From Eubacterium sp. (lineage in GTDB: Bacteria; Bacillota; Clostridia; Lachnospirales; Lachnospiraceae), in assembly GCA_017938215.1 (NCBI GenBank), contig JAGBBZ010000029.1, forward strand, positions 1 to 57,167: a DNA stretch of 57,167 nucleotides. The letters are read 5' to 3'. Each line of letters starts with the position of its first letter. The first letter of the stretch is position 1. The notes under the pieces are model-generated. The model saw only the letters and a program-made list of their open reading frames with translations, was not told the origin of the DNA and made no database searches. The translations under genes were made by a program, and so were the position numbers. Below, piece after piece: positions 8,537 to 14,992 of the stretch.

Positions 8537-9550
8537 TTATGCAAGCTCGCTGAAGTACTTAATTGTACGAACCATCTGGCTTGTGTAAGAGTTCTCGTTG
8601 TCATACCAAGAAACAACCTGAACCTGAGTATTTCCATCATCCATAGGAGATACCATTGTCTGAGTTGCATCGAAGATAGAACCAGCTGTTGCACCGATGA
8701 TATCGGAAGAAACGATCTCATCCTCATTGTATGCATAAGACTCTGTCTCTGCTGCTTTCATAGCTGCGTTGATCTCATCAACAGTAACTTTTCCTTCCAC
8801 TACTGCTACAAGGATTGTAGTAGAACCTGTAGGACATGGAACACGCTGAGCGGAACCGATCAATTTACCATTCAACTCAGGAATAACAAGACCGATAGCT
8901 TTTGCAGCACCTGTGCTGTTAGGAACAATGTTTACTGCAGCTGCACGAGATCTTCTAAGGTCACCCTTTCTCTGAGGACCATCAAGAGTCATCTGGTCAC
9001 CTGTGTAAGAGTGAATTGTGCTCATGATACCAGATTTGATTGGAGCAAGCTCGTTCAATGCCTTAGCCATAGGTGCAAGACAGTTTGTTGTACAAGAAGC
9101 TGCAGAAATTACTGTATCTTCTGGTTTCAATGTGTCATGGTTTACGTTATATACGATAGTAGGAAGGTCGTTTCCTGCTGGTGCAGAGATAACTACCTTA
9201 CGAGCGCCTGCTGTAATATGAGCAGATGCTTTTTCTTTGGATGTATAGAATCCTGTACACTCAAGTACTACGTCTACGTTAAGGTCTCCCCAAGGAAGTT
9301 TAGAAGCGTCTGCCTCTGCATAGATTTTAATCTCTTTTCCATCAACTACGATAGAATCATCTGTAGCAGAAACTTTATCAGCAAGAGCATATTTACCCTG
9401 AGCTGAATCATATTTCAACAAGTGAGCAAGCATCTTAGGGCTTGTCAAGTCGTTGATTGCTACTACTTCATAACCTTCTGCACCAAACATCTGTCTGAAT
9501 GCAAGACGTCCGATACGTCCAAATCCGTTAATCGCTACTTTTACTGCCAT
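8537..9550 (-). CDS. gap: Glyceraldehyde-3-phosphate dehydrogenase, phosphorylating
   Basis: 337 residues. It oxidises glyceraldehyde 3-phosphate to 1,3-bisphosphoglycerate with NAD. The Rossmann start [15 protein letters not shown] is intact; Asp34 in AINDLT favours NAD over NADP. The catalytic Cys153 lies in [13 protein letters not shown], and the His base follows in [10 protein letters not shown]. The C-terminal [13 protein letters not shown] segment is typical. An AGGAGG site precedes the start and a near-consensus promoter lies about 70 bases upstream. First gene of the gap-pgk-tpiA group. Confidence 0.98.
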   Translation of the reverse strand: MAVKVAINGFGRIGRLAFRQMFGAEGYEVVAINDLTSPKMLAHLLKYDSAQGKYALADKVSATDDSIVVDGKEIKIYAEADASKLPWGDLNVDVVLECTGFYTSKEKASAHITAGARKVVISAPAGNDLPTIVYNVNHDTLKPEDTVISAASCTTNCLAPMAKALNELAPIKSGIMSTIHSYTGDQMTLDGPQRKGDLRRSRAAAVNIVPNSTGAAKAIGLVIPELNGKLIGSAQRVPCPTGSTTILVAVVEGKVTVDEINAAMKAAETESYAYNEDEIVSSDIIGATAGSIFDATQTMVSPMDDGNTQVQVVSWYDNENSYTSQMVRTIKYFSELA

Positions 9551-9618
9551 TTGTCGTTTCCTCCTAAAAAATATACTTTATTTCGTTTGTTAAACTTTTT
9601 ACAAACTCTTTGAATCCT

Positions 9619-9647
9619 ATTCTACCGAATTTGTTAGGAAATTTCAA
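9619..9647 (-). promoter_or_regulatory. Promoter of gap
   Basis: Minus-strand TTGAAA (9642-9647), 17-base spacer, TAGAAT (9619-9624). Leader about 60 bases before the gap start. Confidence 0.7.
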
Positions 9648-9730
9648 GAGGGAATATCGTTTTTTTTCATTTTTATGCTTGTCCTATATTTTTGCGAACT
9701 CGTTTTGCACTCCGGACACATTACAACAAG

Positions 9731-9811
9731 ACAAAAGAAAAAACAATCTCTACATTCACAAAGAAACCTCATGGATCCACCAAGTGCAAACTTGTTTCGA
9801 AAGTGAATGTA
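9731..9811 (-). terminator. Branched hairpin with T-tract downstream of glgA
   Basis: The 315-base gap between gap and glgA holds, besides the gap promoter, a long-range inverted repeat: TACATTCAC (9751-9759) with GTGAATGTA (9803-9811), continued inward by GAAAC (9763-9767) with GTTTC (9794-9798). Two small palindromes (CAAGT/ACTTG and TGGATCCA) sit inside. On the minus strand the fold is followed by GTTTTTTCTTTTG, so it may terminate the glgA transcript; it could also be a small structured RNA. Confidence 0.5.
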
Positions 9812-9865
9812 AAAACTGCTTTTCTTAAATTCGATTCCTATTAGGACCTTTTGTTATTAAAAACC

Positions 9866-11302
9866 TTACATACGATTGTACAAATCCTCGTATTTCCTCG
9901 CCGAATTCGCCCAAGAATAATCCTTCGCCATACCTCGATCGATAATCTTATTCCAGTCACGTTTCTTATTATAGTAAACGTGTTTTGCGTAACGAATGGT
10001 ATTCAACATCTCGTGTGCATTATAATTTGCGAAAGAAAATCCGGTTCCTTTGTTTTCGTACTCATTGTATGGTTCAACGGTATCTTTCAAACCACCTGTC
10101 TCACGAACAATCGGCACCGTACCATAACGAAGACTCATTAACTGGCTCAATCCACAAGGTTCAAAAAGAGATGGCATCAAGAACGCATCACATGCTGCAT
10201 ATATCTTATGAGAACGTTCATTAGAGTAGAAAATGCTTGCCGATACTCGCTCCGGATATTTCCAAGCAAAATGACGGAACAAATGCTCATATTTCTCATC
10301 TCCGGTTCCCAATACAACCAACTGTGTATCTTCTGCACAAATTTCTTCAATCACATAATCGATCAAATCAAATCCCTTCTGATCTGTCAGACGAGATACA
10401 ATACCGATCATAAATTTCTTATCATCCTGTGCCAAACCAAGTTCTTTCTGGAGCGCACGTTTATTCTTCACCTTATCTTTACGGAACGTTCTTGCATCGT
10501 AATTTGCCACAATCATCGGGTCGGTAGATGGATTGTATTCATCGTAATCCAAACCATTTACAATACCAGTTAGACATCCTGCTTTTGCATTGATCAAACC
10601 ATCCAATTTTTCTCCATAGAATGGGGTTTTGATTTCCTCGGCGTATGTATCACTAACCGTAGTAATCTGATCAGCATACACAAGACCACCTTTCAGATAG
10701 TTTGCATCACCATACGCTTCCAACTTATCCGGCGTAAAATAATATGCATCCAATCCTGCCGTATCCATGACCGTCCTTTTATCCCACACGCCCTGGAACT
10801 TCAGATTATGAATCGTCATAATGGACTTGATACCACGGAAGAAGTCACCTTGCTGGAAAGAATCCTTCAGATATACTGGAATCAATCCAGTCTGCCAATC
10901 GTGACAGTGGATGATATCTGGTCGAAAATCAATCAACGGCAACGCAGAAAGGGTAGCTTTACTGAAAAATGCAAACTTTTCGATGTCTTGATAGATTTCA
11001 CCATACGGTTTATTCCCACTAAAGTAAAATTCATTATCTAAGAAATAGAATTTAATCCCCTGATACACCAACTGGAAAATACCCACATACTGCTTACGCC
11101 ATGCAAGCTCAAGGTAGAAATGTGTAATATATTCCATCTGCTCCTTGTATTCATCCGGTATCGCCATATACTTCGGAATCATAACACGAACATCAAATTC
11201 ATCTTTATTAAAATATTTTGGCAAGGATCCAACAACATCTGCCAAACCTCCCGTCTTAATAAACGGTACACACTCAGACGCAACAAACAAAATATTCTTC
11301 AT
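9866..11302 (-). CDS. glgA: Glycogen synthase (ADP-glucose, GT5)
   Basis: 478 residues, the family length. It extends alpha-1,4-glucan chains from ADP-glucose. The N-terminal K16-T-G-G-L motif (FIKTGGLADVVGSLP) binds the sugar nucleotide; HCHDWQTGLIPVYL and GIVNGLDYDEYNP are GT5 hallmarks, and MPSLFEPCGLSQL contains the conserved C-terminal Glu loop. The start at 11302 has GGAGGG upstream; the extra codons to 11335 fall in a palindromic leader and are not conserved. No glgC, glgD or glgP is adjacent; the partner glgB is 6.5 kb away on the same strand. Confidence 0.95.
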   Translation of the reverse strand: MKNILFVASECVPFIKTGGLADVVGSLPKYFNKDEFDVRVMIPKYMAIPDEYKEQMEYITHFYLELAWRKQYVGIFQLVYQGIKFYFLDNEFYFSGNKPYGEIYQDIEKFAFFSKATLSALPLIDFRPDIIHCHDWQTGLIPVYLKDSFQQGDFFRGIKSIMTIHNLKFQGVWDKRTVMDTAGLDAYYFTPDKLEAYGDANYLKGGLVYADQITTVSDTYAEEIKTPFYGEKLDGLINAKAGCLTGIVNGLDYDEYNPSTDPMIVANYDARTFRKDKVKNKRALQKELGLAQDDKKFMIGIVSRLTDQKGFDLIDYVIEEICAEDTQLVVLGTGDEKYEHLFRHFAWKYPERVSASIFYSNERSHKIYAACDAFLMPSLFEPCGLSQLMSLRYGTVPIVRETGGLKDTVEPYNEYENKGTGFSFANYNAHEMLNTIRYAKHVYYNKKRDWNKIIDRGMAKDYSWANSARKYEDLYNRM

Positions 11303-11321
11303 GTTTTTCCCTCCGTTCCGC

Positions 11322-11335
11322 ATGGGATATCCCAT
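11322..11335. promoter_or_regulatory. 14-bp palindrome in the glgA leader
   Basis: ATGGGATATCCCAT, a perfect palindrome, lies between the predicted glgA transcription start and its ribosome binding site. It could be an operator, or chance. Confidence 0.35.
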
Positions 11336-11351
11336 AATCTCTCATAACTAT

Positions 11352-11380
11352 AGTATACACCATTTTAGGACGTTAGAAAA
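11352..11380 (-). promoter_or_regulatory. Promoter of glgA
   Basis: TATACT at 11352-11357 with a poor -35 (TTTTCT, 11375-11380) at 17-base spacing on the minus strand. The weak -35 would suit an activated promoter. Confidence 0.45.
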
Positions 11381-11405
11381 GCACTTTTTGAATTTTATTC
11401 ATCAA

Positions 11406-12239
11406 CTAACGAAAGCGTTTTTCCACCAATTCCAGACCTTTATACAACCCTGTAGCCACAATACACAAAATCACAATACTTAACATCACATAATCCAACC
11501 GAAACACCTGACTTCCGTAGACAATGAGATATCCCAATCCAGCATTTGCTGCCAAAAATTCGCCAATAATAACGCCAACCAAGGAAAGACCAATATTGAC
11601 TTTCATATTACTAACAATGGTATGCACATTTCCCGGTAAAACAATGTAACGCAAAATGTCAATTCGATTCCCCCCCAATGTACGAACCAGCTTGATTTTT
11701 TCTTCTTCTGCTGAGCAAAATGCGGTATACAAAGTAATGATACTTCCAAACACCGCCACAGAAACTGCTGCGACAATTATGGTTTTCATATTATTTCCCA
11801 GCCACACAATAAACACAGGTGCCAGTGCTGTTTTTGGCAAACTATTGAGAACCACAAGATACGGTTCGCAGACCTTTGCCACCGTCCCATTCCACCACAA
11901 AAAAATCGCAATTAAAATCCCCAAAAACGTAATGAGAAAGAAACTTAGAAAAGTCTCTGCCAGCGTTACTCCCATATGGTAAAATATGCTCCCCGTCGCC
12001 GAAAGCTCCACAAAACACCTTGCCATACGAGAAGGACTACTAAAAATAAACGGATCCATCCATCCAACGCGCGTCGCCACCTCCCAAAGGATTACAAAAA
12101 GAACAAATATCGTGATTTGTAAAACACGTATTTTTTCCTTTTCCCGAATACATTGGTGCAAATATTCTTTCTGTTGTAACGATTCTTCGAGATTCCATTT
12201 TCGTCTTAATTCCCGAATCGAGCATTTACTTTCCACCAT
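11406..12239 (-). CDS. ABC transporter permease, SsuC/TauC/ThiX-type
   Basis: 277 residues with about six hydrophobic segments and the binding-protein-dependent permease signature near the middle (VLNSLPKTALAPVFIVWLG). The N-terminal 35 residues are charged and cytoplasmic, longer than usual for the family. It would form the membrane channel for an organic anion, sulfonate or vitamin-precursor importer; the substrate cannot be read from sequence. Its start overlaps the end of the ATPase gene by 14 bases, so the two are translationally coupled. No substrate-binding protein gene is present on either side, which is unusual for this importer class. Confidence 0.88.
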   Translation of the reverse strand: MVESKCSIRELRRKWNLEESLQQKEYLHQCIREKEKIRVLQITIFVLFVILWEVATRVGWMDPFIFSSPSRMARCFVELSATGSIFYHMGVTLAETFLSFFLITFLGILIAIFLWWNGTVAKVCEPYLVVLNSLPKTALAPVFIVWLGNNMKTIIVAAVSVAVFGSIITLYTAFCSAEEEKIKLVRTLGGNRIDILRYIVLPGNVHTIVSNMKVNIGLSLVGVIIGEFLAANAGLGYLIVYGSQVFRLDYVMLSIVILCIVATGLYKGLELVEKRFR

Positions 12240-12999
12240 TCAACGCCTCCCATATCTCATTGAAATATACTTGAAATTCAGGTGTACTTCGCGCCTTAAA
12301 CGGAGTCAGCTCTCCTTCGTATGTGAGGTGAATTGGAACATCTTTTTTTACTGTAGCTGGGCGAGCGGTAAGAACAATAACACGGTCCCCCATGCTGATT
12401 GCTTCCGAAATGTCGTGTGTGATGAGTATGGCTGTTTTCTTCTCCTTCTTAATAATTTTCCAAATATCATCCGACACCTCTAATCTTGTCTGGTAATCCA
12501 AAGCGGAAAAGGGTTCATCCAAGAGCAAAAGATCTGGTTCCATCAACAAGGTACGAATTAAAGCGACTCGCTGACGCATCCCTCCAGACAATTCCGACGG
12601 TCTCGCCTTTTCAAACGTATTAAGTCCATAGGATGCAAATAGTTCCTCCAAACGGTGCAACTTTGCCTCATCTCCCATTTTTCTCTGAATCATCAACCCC
12701 AACGAAGCATTTTGTATGGTATTTTTCCATTCCAACAAATAATCTCGTTGCAACATATATCCGATATTAAGTTTTGATTGTTTCAACTCTTGGTCATTCA
12801 TGCGTACTTTGCCGGAATCCGGCTGAATCAAACCTGCGATAATAGAAAGTAATGTAGATTTCCCACAGCCACTGGGACCAACGATGGCGAGAAACTCTCC
12901 CTCTGCCACCTCAAAACTCAGATTGTCTATGGCAAGAGTCTCCCCAGATACACTATGGTACGAATATGAAATTTGGTCAAAGGATAACAGACGACTCAT
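12226..12999 (-). CDS. ABC transporter ATPase, SsuB/TauB-type
   Basis: 257 residues. Walker A GPSGCGKST at 41-49, Q-loop in YMLQRDYLLEW, signature LSGGMRQR, Walker B LLLLDEPFSALD and the switch His in LITHDISEA are all intact. The C-terminal extension (about 205-257) matches nitrate/sulfonate/taurine-type ATPases. It powers the permease encoded immediately downstream. It follows recO after 27 bases, so it may be served by the recO promoter by read-through; GGGGAG precedes its start. Confidence 0.92.
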   Translation of the reverse strand: MSRLLSFDQISYSYHSVSGETLAIDNLSFEVAEGEFLAIVGPSGCGKSTLLSIIAGLIQPDSGKVRMNDQELKQSKLNIGYMLQRDYLLEWKNTIQNASLGLMIQRKMGDEAKLHRLEELFASYGLNTFEKARPSELSGGMRQRVALIRTLLMEPDLLLLDEPFSALDYQTRLEVSDDIWKIIKKEKKTAILITHDISEAISMGDRVIVLTARPATVKKDVPIHLTYEGELTPFKARSTPEFQVYFNEIWEALNGGK

Positions 13000-13026
13000 T
13001 GTTCGCTCCCCATGTTAGGATATACC

Positions 13027-13791
13027 TTATTTTATGATAGAATCGTCAATCTGTGAAAGAAATGTCGAAGAAGGAAATTCTTTGTTTACTCTTGCCTGAA
13101 AATACTGTCCTACCACATGTTCCAATTCTTCTTGCACCTTTTCCTTCACGGAAAAGGTGTAGAGTTTTTCCACGCTGGAAGCAAGAATCCGTTGCAAAAT
13201 ATAGGTGGTTGTTCCGGAAACCTGTATCGCTCCCGTCCCATTGTACGGTGCATTTTTGTAACAATTTCCGCACAAAATACAAGCATCCTTTTTATGAAAG
13301 TAGAATAGTTCTTCTTTTTGACCACATCCCACGCACGCAAATAAACGGGGGGCTTCCCCGTTCAAAGCAATCATCTTAAATTCATAGATCAAACGAACTA
13401 ATTTCCGATTCAAAGACGGAACTTTCAACGCTCGAAGTGATTGATATAACAGTTTCAATACATCTCGACTATCCAAATTTTCTCGTGTAAAATAGTCCGC
13501 GACTTCACAAAAGTACATCCCCATATATATATCTTCCAGTTCGTCCCGAAGTTCCGAAAAATAATTCGCCACTTCCACAGAAGATATGGTATAGGAATCT
13601 CTTCCTCGATATACGGTGAACTCCCCAAAAGTAAATGGTTCACTGGCTGCCATCAACGAACTTTTGGGACGTCTTGCCCCTCTTGCAAAGGCTGAAATCT
13701 TCCCTCTCTCCTTTGTAAGAATGACAAGACGTTTGTCATATTCACCAACAGGAGCGCCCGAAAGCACCATCCCCGTCACTTTTTCCTGCAT
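13027..13791 (-). CDS. recO: DNA repair protein RecO
   Basis: 254 residues. RecO anneals single strands and loads RecA in the RecFOR pathway. The N-terminal OB fold is recognisable (TGMVLSGAPVGEYDKRLVILT, then GKISAFARGARRPKS), followed by the helical domain and a four-Cys zinc finger (CVGCG...CILCG). The start follows a GGAG site about 11 bases upstream and lies within the end of a small upstream ORF, suggesting coupling. Upstream lies era, the usual neighbour of recO in Firmicutes. Confidence 0.95.
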   Translation of the reverse strand: MQEKVTGMVLSGAPVGEYDKRLVILTKERGKISAFARGARRPKSSLMAASEPFTFGEFTVYRGRDSYTISSVEVANYFSELRDELEDIYMGMYFCEVADYFTRENLDSRDVLKLLYQSLRALKVPSLNRKLVRLIYEFKMIALNGEAPRLFACVGCGQKEELFYFHKKDACILCGNCYKNAPYNGTGAIQVSGTTTYILQRILASSVEKLYTFSVKEKVQEELEHVVGQYFQARVNKEFPSSTFLSQIDDSIIK

Positions 13792-13942
13792 GGTTCATCG
13801 ACTCCATCCCATCCGACCAACGGTCTTGTGATTTATTTGCCTCTGTTCTCTCTGCGGTATCTCTTGCAGAATTTACATACTTCAAGTAATCCGACACTTT
13901 GCCTGTTCGATAAAAATCATTCCAGCAATCACTCTGCATCAT
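13742..13942 (-). CDS. Small YqzL-like protein upstream of recO
   Basis: 66 codons, starting at ATG-ATG behind a good GGAGGAG site. The first 25 residues (MQSDCWNDFYRTGKVSDYLKY) resemble the YqzL family, small proteins of unknown function encoded just before recO in many Firmicutes (W..F..TG...YL). The C-terminal half is polar and low in similarity, and the frame overlaps the recO start by 50 bases. Position, ribosome binding site and N-terminal pattern together support a real gene whose translation may be coupled to recO. Confidence 0.65.
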   Translation of the reverse strand: MMQSDCWNDFYRTGKVSDYLKYVNSARDTAERTEANKSQDRWSDGMESMNHAGKSDGDGAFGRSCW

Positions 13943-13963
13943 TGTCTCCTCCGTGGTTCCTCT

Positions 13964-13984
13964 GTCAGTACGAATCGTACTGAC
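13964..13984 (-). promoter_or_regulatory. Leader hairpin before the YqzL-like gene and recO
   Basis: Perfect 9-bp stem GTCAGTACG/CGTACTGAC with a three-base loop, between the predicted promoter and the ribosome binding site. No T-tract follows on the minus strand, so it is more likely an mRNA-protecting or regulatory structure than a terminator. Confidence 0.5.
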
Positions 13985-13995
13985 GTTTTCTCATA

Positions 13996-14024
13996 CTACT
14001 AGAATCCCCACGACATCGGGTCAA
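13996..14024 (-). promoter_or_regulatory. Promoter of the YqzL-like gene and recO
   Basis: Minus-strand TTGACC (14019-14024), 17-base spacer, TAGTAG (13996-14001), in the gap after era. Confidence 0.5.
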
Positions 14025-14046
14025 TATACTAGAACATTCTACCAGA

Positions 14047-14973
14047 TTACAAATCTTGCTTTTTATTGTAGCCGAAGTTCTTCAAAAGAAAATCGCTATC
14101 GCGCCAGTCTTTCTTTACTTTTACCCAAAGCTTTAAGTTTACTTTTTTCTGAAGAAAATCTTCGATCTCTACCCGAGCTTGGCTACCGATTTTTTTCAAC
14201 ATCTGACCTTGTTTTCCAATGATAATCCCCTTGTGGGAATCTCTTTCGCAAATAATGGTAGCATCGATGTCATAAAGATTTTTGTTATTCCGACGCACTT
14301 TCATCTGATCCACTGCCACCGCAATTCCATGTGGAATTTCATCCGATAAAAGGCGAAGAGCTTTTTCACGAATCAACTCTGCCACGATTTGGCGCTCCGG
14401 CTGATCTGTCACCGTCTCTTCATCATAAAACTGTGGGCCCTCAGGCAAATATTCAAACATAACATCCACCAAGTGATCCACACGTTCTCCCGTTCGAGCG
14501 GAAACTGGAATAATCTCGCTAAACTCCATAATTTTTTGATAGGCATCGATACAAGCTAAAAGCTCATCCTTCTTCACCGTATCAATTTTATTCATAACAA
14601 GAATAACCGGGATGCGAGCCTTTTTTAACTGCTCAGCGATGTGCTGCTCTCCCTTTCCGATGAACGTTGTCGCCTCCACCAGCCAAAGCACCACATCCAC
14701 CTCTTCAAAGGTTCTTTCCGCAACTCCCACCATATATTCACCAAGTTTATTTTTGGCTTTGTGAATGCCTGGTGTGTCCAGAAATACAATCTGACCACGC
14801 TCATCATGGTAAATGGTCTGTATCCGGTTTCTTGTAGTCTGTGGCTTATTACTTGTAATCGCAATTTTCTGTCCGATGATGCGATTCATCAACGTGGATT
14901 TTCCTACATTTGGTCGTCCCACCAAAGAAACAAATCCCGAACGAAACACATCCTCATTTTGTATTTTTTCCAT
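14047..14973 (-). CDS. era: GTPase Era
   Basis: 308 residues. Era binds the 3' end of 16S rRNA and assists 30S assembly. The G1 motif GRPNVGKST is at 19-27, the switch region reads NKPQTTRNRIQ, G3 is DTPGIH, G4 NKID. A C-terminal KH domain contains the GIIIGKQGQMLKKIG loop (about residues 255-270). It follows the M16C protease gene after 19 bases and precedes the YqzL-like/recO pair; AAGGA lies directly before the ATG and GAGG a little further up. Confidence 0.97.
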   Translation of the reverse strand: MEKIQNEDVFRSGFVSLVGRPNVGKSTLMNRIIGQKIAITSNKPQTTRNRIQTIYHDERGQIVFLDTPGIHKAKNKLGEYMVGVAERTFEEVDVVLWLVEATTFIGKGEQHIAEQLKKARIPVILVMNKIDTVKKDELLACIDAYQKIMEFSEIIPVSARTGERVDHLVDVMFEYLPEGPQFYDEETVTDQPERQIVAELIREKALRLLSDEIPHGIAVAVDQMKVRRNNKNLYDIDATIICERDSHKGIIIGKQGQMLKKIGSQARVEIEDFLQKKVNLKLWVKVKKDWRDSDFLLKNFGYNKKQDL

Positions 14974-14992
14974 TCCTTATCCTCACTTCTAT

